64,000 nucleotides of DNA from CBDCWT01 sp965223305 (GTDB taxonomy: Bacteria > Planctomycetota > Planctomycetia > Pirellulales > Pirellulaceae): NCBI GenBank assembly GCA_965223305.1, contig CBDCWT010000052.1, positions 33,284 through 97,283 of the forward strand, written 5' to 3'. Shown here piece after piece: positions 1 to 7,949 of the stretch. The notes beneath the pieces are model-generated. The model searched no databases and had not been told where the DNA came from. It was given only the letters and a program-made list of their open reading frames with translations. Numbering within the stretch: position 1 is the first letter of the stretch; each line of letters opens with the position of its first letter. A program made the position numbers and the translations under genes.

Positions 1-226
1 CTCCCGGGCAACCCTCCCCGGACGCTACGTGTCGGTTTCGCGGGGAACCGTGGGCTAACGCCCAGCGGCTGATTTGCAGCGTAGCCGAACTCGCCAGAGT
101 TTGGCGGACTGCATGAAGCGCAAAAGCTGCACGACCTCCAAGCGGGAGAGGGAACGGATGCGCGATCTGCTCCTGCTGTTCTCTGACAAAGCCTCGTCCG
201 GTCGACTGGGACACTAGCAGTGCGGC
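1..226. repeat. Intergenic stretch with fragments of repeat families F, C/D and B
   Basis: No gene is supported here. Bases 2-33 match, in reverse complement, the family F palindromic repeat seen again near 9779-9805. Bases 46-72 carry the 'accgtgggctaacgcccagc' motif (family D), which recurs at 12598-12935 and 42600-43210. Bases 83-108 carry the 'gtagccgaactcgccagagt' motif (family B), which recurs at 29812, 36824 and 40866. Three unrelated repeat families therefore sit side by side. Confidence 0.7.
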
Positions 227-1219
227 TCAGCCCCAGGGTAGTTTGCCGGGCACTTGGGTGCGGACGCTCCACAGGGTTCCGCCGGCGGTGATGAACAGGG
301 TCCGCAGATCTCGACCCCCGAAGGTGCAGTTGGTGACTTCGTCATGCGCGATGCGGATAACCGTCAGCAACTTGCCGGTCGCGGAAAAAACGTAGACGCC
401 ACCTGGCTTCGAGTTGGTCTCAAACTCCGTCGGCTGATTGCGTCCACCGGCCACGTAAAGCCGACCCTTCGCGTCAAGCACCATGCCGTCCGGCCCGCGT
501 GAATCGCGCCAGTCATAGATCAAGCACCGGCTGGTGTCGTCAATCGTGCCGTCGGGACGTAGATGAAATCTCCACAGCTTTCTCGCGCCGCCCGCTGTAT
601 TGTTGTTGTTATCCGCGACATAGAGGTAACGGTCGTCGGGTGTAACCAATAGCCCGTTCGGCCGGTCAACTTGATGGGTAATGACCCGTGTGACCGTTCC
701 ATCCGGGTCGATCCGATAGACACCTTCCACCTGCTGACCGTTGGCGTCCACCATCTCGATGCTGGATCGGTCGCCATACCGGGGGTCGGAGAAGTAGATG
801 CGGCCGAGCGAATCGACAGTGAGATCATTAGGCTGATTGAAGCGAAGACCACCGTACTGCTCGGCGAGGTTTGTGATCGAGCCGTCCGATTCGCGACGTG
901 TCACACGCCGATGACTTGCTTCACAAGTCAACAGCCGGCCCTGACGGTCGAACAGCAATCCGTTGGAACCAGCCGATTCGCGGAAAATCTTCAGTTGGCC
1001 CCGATCGTAGTGCATGGTGTGCCCCAGACCGCTGAACAGCAACCCCAACTGGGGATCCCAAGCCGGTCCCTCACCGGCACCCTCAGCTAATAGCTGCTGT
1101 GGCCGGGCGTCCGGAGCGAGTATCGGTTCATCGCCGTGCGCCGCCATCGTTGGTGCTAGAACCGTAGAAATCAGAAGTAGCGCCGGCGCAGCCAAACAAG
1201 CCCTACGGGTCGTCATCAC
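227..1219 (-). CDS. SMP-30/gluconolactonase family secreted lactonase
   Basis: A 330-residue protein of the SMP-30/gluconolactonase/LRE-like family, six-bladed beta-propellers that hydrolyse sugar lactones or similar esters with one bound metal. The N-terminus has two arginines followed by a hydrophobic run ending near 'AAHG', a Sec signal, so it probably acts in the periplasm. Family motifs are visible: 'GEGPAWDP' with the first metal-binding Glu, 'NQPNDLTVD' with the Asn/Asp of the active site, 'RPNGLLVTPDD', and 'GPDGMVLDAKGRLYVA' with the catalytic-region Asp. It is convergent with nothing and stands alone. The exact substrate cannot be told from sequence. Confidence 0.9.
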   Translation of the reverse strand: MMTTRRACLAAPALLLISTVLAPTMAAHGDEPILAPDARPQQLLAEGAGEGPAWDPQLGLLFSGLGHTMHYDRGQLKIFRESAGSNGLLFDRQGRLLTCEASHRRVTRRESDGSITNLAEQYGGLRFNQPNDLTVDSLGRIYFSDPRYGDRSSIEMVDANGQQVEGVYRIDPDGTVTRVITHQVDRPNGLLVTPDDRYLYVADNNNNTAGGARKLWRFHLRPDGTIDDTSRCLIYDWRDSRGPDGMVLDAKGRLYVAGGRNQPTEFETNSKPGGVYVFSATGKLLTVIRIAHDEVTNCTFGGRDLRTLFITAGGTLWSVRTQVPGKLPWG

Positions 1220-1339
1220 TGTTTCTCCGTCTGTATTGCTCCGCGAAGTGGATCGGTTATGGTCAACGAACAGGACGATCGCGAAGCGAGGGATCGGTCT
1301 CTTTGTTCGATAGTGTTATCATTTGAGTTGCCTGAGCCT

Positions 1340-1520
1340 CAGTCGTAAAGCGCGAAGCGTAAGTTTGAAGTTGCGCTTTTCGCCTTTCCACAGGGACAAG
1401 ATGTTGAATTCGTCGCGTTTTTTTTGACCCGAAGCGTCAGCGAGGGGGAGTTGGTGCACCAACGCGAGTTATTCCCTCGCTGACGCTTCGGGTTACGATT
1501 GGGAAAAAATGCGCAACTCA
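1340..1520. repeat. Family A palindromic repeat (hairpin core 1427-1494)
   Basis: The 1220-1602 gap holds no credible gene. Its core reads acccgaagcgtcagcgaggg, a spacer containing ggtgcacc, and then the inverse arm ccctcgctgacgcttcgggt, so it can form a long hairpin. The flanks (gttgcgcttttcgcctttcc on the left, gcgcaactca on the right) are themselves repeated at the other family A copies near 14.05, 18.6, 18.9 and 28.6 kb. The 60-residue ORF across it is a by-product of the repeat. Confidence 0.8.
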
Positions 1521-1602
1521 AAAACTGATGCGTCGGCCTACGGAGAACGCGGCCTTCCTGCGCGGCTTCACGACTCGACCTAGGAACTTAAGGAACGCGC
1601 GT

Positions 1603-2901
1603 ATGATCAATCTCGGATGTCTTGCCTTGTTGGTGGTTTCGGCGGCCGGCGCGGACACCGCGGAGGAGCGGGCAGCATTTTGGCATCAGTGGCGGGGTCC
1701 ACACGCCACCGGTGTCTCGACCACGGCCGACCCGCCAGTTGTTTGGGATCAGCAAACAAACATCCAGTGGCGCGTTGATATACCGGGCGATGGGAGTGCC
1801 ACTCCGATCGTCTGGCAAGACCGCGTCTATGTCGTCTCGGCGATTCAGACCGATCGCCGCGCCGCTCCTGCTCAACCTGCGGCTGACGCGAAGACGGTTC
1901 CACCTGCGTCCTACTATCGATTCATGGCGTTTTGCTTGTCGCGCGAGACGGGTGATACGATCTGGGAAAAGGAGCTCAAGGAAGCCGTTCCGCACGAGGG
2001 CGTGCATCCATCTCACACCTACGCTGCAGCATCACCGGCTACTGACGGAAGACGGCTCTACGTCTCTTTTGGCTCACGCGGCATCTTTGGGCTGAACATG
2101 GAAGGCGACATACTGTGGCAGCGCGACTTGGGCGACATGAGGACGCGCTACGGATGGGGCGAGGCCACGACACCGGCCGTCTACGGAGATTCGCTTGTCG
2201 TCAACTGGGATCATGAAGATCAATCGTTTGTGATGGCACTGGATGCCGCGACCGGCGATCCGCGCTGGCGGGTGCTGCGCGACGAACCCTCCTCTTGGGC
2301 AACGCCGTTGGTTGTTGAACACGGAGATCGCGTGCAAGCGATCGTAAACGGCACGAATCGAGTACGAAGCTACGACCTCCAGACAGGAGACGTGCTGTGG
2401 GAGTGTGGTGGCCAGACAATCAACGCGATCCCGTCGCCGGTAGCCACTGACGGTGTGGTTTACTGTATGAGTGGTTACCGTGGTCATGCGGCCTACGCGA
2501 TTCCTCTGGACTCTTCGGGCGACATTGCCAATGAAGAGACCGTCTGGGGATACCGGCGAGGGACCCCCTATGTGCCCTCACCGCTGCTCTCTGGAGATCG
2601 CCTCTATTTCACGCGGGGAAATTCAGCGATCTTGACCTGCCTCGATCGGAGCACCGGAAAACCGATACTGCTGGAAAAGCGTTTGCCGGGGCTGCAGTCG
2701 CTCTACGCGTCACCGGTGGCCGCCAATGGCCGCATCTACGTCGTCGATCGAGATGGAACGACGGTCGTGTTACGTGATGGGGGGGAGTTAGAAGTGCTGG
2801 CGGTCAACAAACTCGATGACCCGATCGATGCCTCGCCCGCGCTCGCCGGACGGCAGCTGTTCCTGAGAAGCCGCGGCCGCCTGTACTGCATCAGCGAGTG
2901 A
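1603..2901 (+). CDS. PQQ-like beta-propeller repeat protein, secreted
   Basis: The product is 432 residues long if started at the ATG at 1603, which places a signal peptide (MINLGCLALLVVSAAGA) at the N-terminus. The longer frame from 1528 adds 25 residues without signal character and overlaps the end of a repeat. The mature part begins with 'FWHQWRGPHATGVS', the typical opening of planctomycete outer-membrane-protein-assembly-BamB-like/PQQ-binding-like propellers, followed by repeated blades with 'W....G....SPV..G..VY' and 'ALDAATGDPRW' patterns. Such proteins are abundant in Planctomycetes. No PQQ-ligand set or c-type haem motif is evident, so an enzyme activity is not claimed; a structural or binding role is as likely. 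Confidence 0.85.
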   Translation: MINLGCLALLVVSAAGADTAEERAAFWHQWRGPHATGVSTTADPPVVWDQQTNIQWRVDIPGDGSATPIVWQDRVYVVSAIQTDRRAAPAQPAADAKTVPPASYYRFMAFCLSRETGDTIWEKELKEAVPHEGVHPSHTYAAASPATDGRRLYVSFGSRGIFGLNMEGDILWQRDLGDMRTRYGWGEATTPAVYGDSLVVNWDHEDQSFVMALDAATGDPRWRVLRDEPSSWATPLVVEHGDRVQAIVNGTNRVRSYDLQTGDVLWECGGQTINAIPSPVATDGVVYCMSGYRGHAAYAIPLDSSGDIANEETVWGYRRGTPYVPSPLLSGDRLYFTRGNSAILTCLDRSTGKPILLEKRLPGLQSLYASPVAANGRIYVVDRDGTTVVLRDGGELEVLAVNKLDDPIDASPALAGRQLFLRSRGRLYCISE

Positions 2902-2914
2902 GTCCAACTGCCTG

Positions 2915-5900
2915 TTAGGCGAACAACATCCCACAGTAACCGACAACGCGGCTCTTGTCACCGCTCACATCGGCACTCGTCGCGTAAGCAACTCGTTCGG
3001 CTTTCTTAATACGGTGCAACCGCTTCACCGTGTCCATTGCGATCACGGCTGGCAACACCCCGCACATGCTGATGGCATGACCGGTCACAGTCTGAAAAAG
3101 ATCGTCTGGGTCAAGTCGCTCGAGCGATTGCATGGCGATCTCATCAAGCCGCCGGTTCTCTTGGTCGTTGGCGTAATGGTTCATGTCGCTTGAGATCACC
3201 AGTAGCGGCTGTTCTGGCAGCTCTTTGAGCACGCCTGTCAATCCATCAGCGAACTGTTTGCAGTTTTCCCGATCTCCGCCGCCGATCGTGATGCCAACCA
3301 CCCTGACGTTGGGATTCCGCCGGGCCAAGAAAGGCAACTCGACCTCGATTCCGTGTTCGGCCTGATGGGCCGCAGCATCCAGCTGTAGCCCGGGAATCGC
3401 ATCGGCCAGCCTGCGCGCTAGTTCAGGGTCCGATGCGATTTCGCCGCCCGGAATCGACCACTTCTCGTGTGGCGCCACTGCCCACTCGACGCCGAGCCTG
3501 GTGTGTTTCGGCCCGATCACAATGACAGTGTCCGGGACCTTAACCTTGGCAAACACCTGCCCCGCAATGCTACCCGAATAGACTAAGCCGGCGTGTGGCA
3601 CCATGATCGCTGGGCACGACACAGTCCGCTTGGGAGCGTCCGCCAAGTAGCCCTCGACGAGAGTCGATAGTTCGTCCGCGTCGGCCGGGTAGAATCGCCC
3701 GGCAACCGCAGCAGGCCGAATCGCGGAGCCGGCGAAGGGGCGGGGCGCATTGCTAACCGACAGCGCGGTCTCGGTCGACTGAACGGCAAAGCTGAACACA
3801 CTCGCCGCGGCGGGGGTCAGCACGTTCGCCTGCTGCGCAGCAGCGGCGAGCAACTCTTGGGGAGTCTTCTCCGGCTCGAAAACCCAAGCAGTCTTCGAGC
3901 CCTCGATCACCATCAATGCCCGCTGCTGCGGGTCGATGCCAGCCAGGTCTGGTTCATCCACCGTACCGTGCATCGCTGGATCGTAGAGCAGCGAGACTGT
4001 GACGCTGACATTACCCTCGATGCGCGCCTGCCCGGAACGCAGCGCAGCGGCAGTCGCTTCGCATAGTTTGAACGCGGTCGACTGCAATGGAAGAGGAGGC
4101 CGCATCGAGACGCGAAAGAAGTGCAGCGGGTCCGCGCCGTCACTCTTCAGCGACAGAGCGATCGCGTGAACGCTTCCATCGGCGCAGTTCGGTACATAGT
4201 AGCTCGGTGTCGCTCCCTGAAGCAGCGCCTGTAGATTTCGCGCGCTGTGCGCCGACAGCAGTTGCAGCTCCTGTTCGGTAAGCACGGGGGCCGCGGCGGA
4301 GCTTCCTTCCAAAGAGGCAGCATCAAACGGCGCGGCAATCGAAGCCCCTTCGAACGTCTGCAAAACGGTCTCGTCGTCCTCCCAGGCCGTGGTCGGCAGC
4401 CCCGCCTTGCGACACACTTGCCGCAAGAACTCCTCGGCATCGTACCCTTGTTCGGTGGCCACCACGGGCAACAGCAAGCCAACTTGATTGCCCCGTCGGA
4501 TCTGCAGCCCGTGCTTGCCTACCTCAACCGCCTGAACCCGATCGCGGCCCTTTTCCTCAACCGGCCGAAACCCGTAAAGAAGCGAAACATCAACTTCCAA
4601 GTGAGGAAGCTCCGTCGTGGAAATCGGCGGAAGACGGCTATCCTCGGTCGCTGTGCGCACGGCGGCCTGCTGAAGCGCTTGGCCTAGCGGCATGGGCTGC
4701 CCTAGAGCTCCACAACAAGCCCGCAGCCGATTGCGTCGTTTCAGCGTTACAAACGACCCCATAACGGTCTTATCGGTGGCGCCGCCCAAGGTAACGTCCT
4801 CAATTCGAACGCTCCGCCTAGCAACCGCCGCGGCAACGATTTCGCAAGCGGCACGGTGAATCGCTTGCTGCTGTTCGTCGCTGAGCTTAGGACGCTGCGC
4901 TCGCAAGCGTGCTTCAACGCCTTCGCTGTTGCTCGTAGCCATGCTGGGCACTTCCTTCTTGGTTGGAGGGGGCGATTGGGAAGCGAGGACGGGCAGCGGC
5001 CGGGCAAAGTCGGAAATGCGCACCGGCTGCCTCTTTCGGCCCCAGTGGCCAGGCGCCTGTTCGAAAGAGCCCGGGATTATGTGCCCGCAGAATTCGCATC
5101 GGTCGTTTACCAGATGATACTGACCCAGCTCGTACCAGTTCCGCTCGATCAGCTGTTCCCCGCAGCCGGGACAATAGGTGCTCTGATGAGCTACATCGTT
5201 CACATTGCCAACGTAGACAAACTTCAGTCCTTGTGCGAGAGCAGTCTGGCGAGCGGCGACCAACGTTGCGGGCGGCGTGTTCGGCCGGTCGGTCATGCGA
5301 AAGTCGGGGTGAAACGCCGTGAAGTGGACGGGAACCGAATCTCCAACGTGGTCCAACAGCCAATCACACATCTGCCGGACCTCGTCCAGCGAATCGTTGG
5401 CCTGCGGGATCACTAGATTTGTGATCTCGAACCAGACATCAGTCTCACGCGCCAGCCACTGAATCGTCTCCAACACCGGCTGCAAGTGGGAATAGGTAAT
5501 TCGGTAGTAGAACTCCTCGGTAAAAGCCTTGAGATCCACATTCGCAGCATCCATGTACTCATAGAAGGGCGCCCGCGCCGAGGGACTGATGTAGCCGGCG
5601 GTCACCGCCACGTTCTTGACACCAACCGCGCGGCAGGCCCGAGCCGTGTCCATGGCATACTCGGCCCAGATGACCGGGTCGTTGTAGGTATAGGCGACGC
5701 TGCGGCAACCAAAGTGGCTAGCCGCCGCTGCAATCGCTTCGGGTCCCGCCAGTTCGCTAAGCCGCTCGACCTGCCGGGACTTGGAAATATCCCAGTTTTG
5801 ACAGAACTTGCAGCCCAAATTGCAGCCCGCAGTGCCAAACGAGAGCACGCTGGTTCCAGGCAGGAAATGATTGAGCGGCTTTTTTTCGATCGGATCGATG

Positions 5901-6115
5901 CAGAAACCGGTGCTTCGCCCGTACGTAGTCAGTACCATTTCACCGTCGATGTTCTGCCGAACAAAGCAGAAACCACGGTCACCTGGCTTCAGATGGCAGT
6001 CGCGCGGACAGAGGTCGCAGACGATGCGGTCTTCGCCGTCCAGAGCGTGCCACCACCCCGCGGCATACGTACCGTTGGGCCGCAAGCCGTTCTCCGGTGG
6101 CAATTCGACGCGCAT
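2915..6115 (-). CDS. AmmeMemoRadiSam fusion: radical SAM + AMMECR1 + AMMECR1-like + MEMO1
   Basis: This 1066-residue protein joins the three parts of the AmmeMemoRadiSam system, which are usually separate genes. Residues 1-350 are a radical SAM enzyme with the cluster motif C98-x3-C102-x2-C105 and a zinc-ribbon-like pair (C315/C318, C340/C343). Residues about 410-590 are an AMMECR1 domain ('LRACCGALGQPMPLGQAL', 'LEVDVSLLYGFRPV'). Residues about 610-785 repeat that layout weakly ('VSVTVSLLYDPAMHG', then 'TPQELLAAAAQQANV'), suggesting a second, worn AMMECR1 copy. Residues 798-1066 are MEMO-like ('AAVAGRFYPAD', 'VPHAGLVYSG', 'SSDMNHY'). The system's reaction is unknown. An internal ATG at 4942 (Met392), with a purine-rich aaggaag just upstream, could allow separate synthesis of the C-terminal part. 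The DUF3467 gene upstream ends 6 bases before it, so they are probably co-transcribed. Confidence 0.9.
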   Translation of the reverse strand: MRVELPPENGLRPNGTYAAGWWHALDGEDRIVCDLCPRDCHLKPGDRGFCFVRQNIDGEMVLTTYGRSTGFCIDPIEKKPLNHFLPGTSVLSFGTAGCNLGCKFCQNWDISKSRQVERLSELAGPEAIAAAASHFGCRSVAYTYNDPVIWAEYAMDTARACRAVGVKNVAVTAGYISPSARAPFYEYMDAANVDLKAFTEEFYYRITYSHLQPVLETIQWLARETDVWFEITNLVIPQANDSLDEVRQMCDWLLDHVGDSVPVHFTAFHPDFRMTDRPNTPPATLVAARQTALAQGLKFVYVGNVNDVAHQSTYCPGCGEQLIERNWYELGQYHLVNDRCEFCGHIIPGSFEQAPGHWGRKRQPVRISDFARPLPVLASQSPPPTKKEVPSMATSNSEGVEARLRAQRPKLSDEQQQAIHRAACEIVAAAVARRSVRIEDVTLGGATDKTVMGSFVTLKRRNRLRACCGALGQPMPLGQALQQAAVRTATEDSRLPPISTTELPHLEVDVSLLYGFRPVEEKGRDRVQAVEVGKHGLQIRRGNQVGLLLPVVATEQGYDAEEFLRQVCRKAGLPTTAWEDDETVLQTFEGASIAAPFDAASLEGSSAAAPVLTEQELQLLSAHSARNLQALLQGATPSYYVPNCADGSVHAIALSLKSDGADPLHFFRVSMRPPLPLQSTAFKLCEATAAALRSGQARIEGNVSVTVSLLYDPAMHGTVDEPDLAGIDPQQRALMVIEGSKTAWVFEPEKTPQELLAAAAQQANVLTPAAASVFSFAVQSTETALSVSNAPRPFAGSAIRPAAVAGRFYPADADELSTLVEGYLADAPKRTVSCPAIMVPHAGLVYSGSIAGQVFAKVKVPDTVIVIGPKHTRLGVEWAVAPHEKWSIPGGEIASDPELARRLADAIPGLQLDAAAHQAEHGIEVELPFLARRNPNVRVVGITIGGGDRENCKQFADGLTGVLKELPEQPLLVISSDMNHYANDQENRRLDEIAMQSLERLDPDDLFQTVTGHAISMCGVLPAVIAMDTVKRLHRIKKAERVAYATSADVSGDKSRVVGYCGMLFA

Positions 6116-6121
6116 GAAGAC

Positions 6122-6736
6122 TCACCCCAATTCGTCTTCGGACGACTCCGGCGGGGGCGGCTGGTCTCGCGATTGCTGTTGCTGGCGGACTCGGTCCTGG
6201 AACTGCTTGACCGTCGAGTCGAGAGAATCGAGCAGACGCGGCACCTGCGGTGCTGAGAGATAGACCCGACAGGAAACGGCCGAGTGAGGAAAGAGGTTCG
6301 TGAGAAAATCCAGCTTAAACTCCGACGCCGTGTGGCCGATCATGACCCCGTTTGCATACGAGCCGCTCAACAACTGGTCCGGCATCTTCAGTTCGTCGTA
6401 GATTTCCTGTGCCGTCTGCGGTTTCTTCGGCTGCTGTGGCTTGGGCAGCGACGGCGGTGGACCAAACCGCTCTGAAAACAGTTCCAGATTCTTGCGGAGC
6501 GCGTCGGCGAATTGCGGAAGCGAGCCGTGAGGCATCACAACTCGCGCCGCAACCTGCGGTGGGCCCCCAAAGTTCTGAATGAAGTCCAAGATGAACTCCG
6601 AAGCACCGGTCATCACGATCACCCCGGTGCTGAAGGCTCCCCGACTGACATTCTCAGGGACTCGCGCAGTCACATGCTGCATGCGCACCTGGTCCGATGA
6701 TTCCCCACCCTGTTCGGGCTGGTCCGGTAGATTCAT
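6122..6736 (-). CDS. Tandem DUF3467 protein
   Basis: A 204-residue soluble protein with two copies of a DUF3467-like module. The first spans about residues 15-80 ('GAFSTGVIVMTGASEFILDF', then 'AARVVMPHGSLPQFADALRK'). The second spans about residues 108-170 ('GSYANGVMIGHTASEFKLDF', then 'SCRVYLSAPQVPRLLDSLDS'). Most family members that I know of are about 100 residues with one module, so this is an internal duplication. The linker (PPPSLPKPQQPKKPQ) and tail are proline/glutamine rich. It is directly upstream of, and in line with, the AmmeMemoRadiSam fusion. The family's function is unknown. Confidence 0.8.
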   Translation of the reverse strand: MNLPDQPEQGGESSDQVRMQHVTARVPENVSRGAFSTGVIVMTGASEFILDFIQNFGGPPQVAARVVMPHGSLPQFADALRKNLELFSERFGPPPSLPKPQQPKKPQTAQEIYDELKMPDQLLSGSYANGVMIGHTASEFKLDFLTNLFPHSAVSCRVYLSAPQVPRLLDSLDSTVKQFQDRVRQQQQSRDQPPPPESSEDELG

Positions 6737-6843
6737 GAAGACTGCTTTCAGATAGATAATTCGCCAGTGAGTCGAGTTGAATGGATCGCTATTTTACTGC
6801 ACCCTGGCTGCGCGGGTGAAGGGGTCACTGGGAAGGCATCAAG

Positions 6844-7743
6844 TTATCGATTCGGCGGCTCCTCGAGCTCTTCCGCCGTCTTCGGCCAGTCTCCCTTTAG
6901 CAATCGCGACAGTGACCGGTCAGCCAAGAGCTTTCCACCAGTTTGACAGCCGGGACAGTAGTTGATCTCGTTTTCGGAGTACACGATCCGCTGGATCTGC
7001 GCACCGCAGCTGGGGCAAGCCTGTTTGAAGCGGCCGTGAACCGCCATGCCCTCACGAAAGGCGGTGACCCGCTCCGGGAAACGGGTCGACGCCTCTTCGA
7101 CAAGCCGGGCCGTCCACTGCCGCAGCACCGAGCCGGTGGCAGCGAACAGCCTGCTCAGCTCGTCGTCCGAGAGACGGCTAGTCCACTTCAGCGGCGATAG
7201 CCCTGCAGCATGCAGAATCTCGTCCGAGTAGGCGTTTCCGATCCCGCTGAACAGCCGTGGGTCGGTAAGCGCCCGCTTGAGCGTGTGGTTCTCCGAACAG
7301 AGTGCCGCGCGGAAGTCCGCCTCTTGGCACGACAGCACGTCAAGACCGCCCGGATCCAGTTTTGATAACGCGTCCCGGCCAGCTACCACATACAGCGCCG
7401 CTCGCTTTTTGGGACTCGCCTCGGTCAACAACAGCGTTCCTTCGTCAAAGTGCAGCGCCGCCAGCTGTGTCTTGCCACGTGGCTGCGTTTCCGGTTTTCG
7501 CCAACGGAATCTGCCGGCAATCATAAGGTGGAAGACGAGATAGAGCTGATCGTCGAGTTCCAGGACAATCCGTTTGCCGATCCGCGAGATCGCTTGGACA
7601 GTCCTTCCCTCTGCCGAGAAAAGATCAGGTTCCACGGTCCGCAACAGAAACGGGCTCCGTAGCACAATGTGGCGGAGCTGGTGCCCCACAATGACCCGTT
7701 GCAGGGCAACCTGATAAGCCGTGATGTCGGGCAGCTCGGGCAT
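6844..7743 (-). CDS. Fpg/Nei-family DNA glycosylase
   Basis: A 299-residue bifunctional DNA glycosylase/AP lyase of the Fpg/Nei family, which removes oxidised bases and cuts the strand. The start 'MPELPD' supplies the N-terminal proline nucleophile and the catalytic Glu. Further landmarks are 'RIGKRIVLELDD' with the conserved beta-hairpin lysine, a central helix-two-turn-helix region ('LFSGIGNAYSDEILHAAGLSP'), and the C-terminal zinc finger (CPSC ... CPGC). After the zinc finger there is an extra tail of about 30 residues. 'PELPDITAY' rather than 'PELPEVET' places it in the Fpg/Nei-like branch common in Planctomycetes, so the mutM name is not forced. Confidence 0.9.
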   Translation of the reverse strand: MPELPDITAYQVALQRVIVGHQLRHIVLRSPFLLRTVEPDLFSAEGRTVQAISRIGKRIVLELDDQLYLVFHLMIAGRFRWRKPETQPRGKTQLAALHFDEGTLLLTEASPKKRAALYVVAGRDALSKLDPGGLDVLSCQEADFRAALCSENHTLKRALTDPRLFSGIGNAYSDEILHAAGLSPLKWTSRLSDDELSRLFAATGSVLRQWTARLVEEASTRFPERVTAFREGMAVHGRFKQACPSCGAQIQRIVYSENEINYCPGCQTGGKLLADRSLSRLLKGDWPKTAEELEEPPNR

Positions 7744-7949
7744 CTTCTATGGCCGATGTGGTTCCACGTTGCATGGAGGCACCTTGTAGTTTAACTTCAA
7801 CCGCGGTCCGGAGGAGTTTCGCCGGTAGGCGCTCGGCGGCGGGGCCTGCCGGACTACACTCACGCCGCTGTACGTCTCCGCGCGGCTGGCCCCTGTGCGT
7901 CGCGGTTAAACGGGTGAGTTGAGGTGGGTGTAGGAGGCGCGCGGCGCGG

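Noticed and set aside
1528..1602. Upstream extension of the PQQ-like protein
   Set aside because: The added residues precede a clear signal peptide, which would then be internal.
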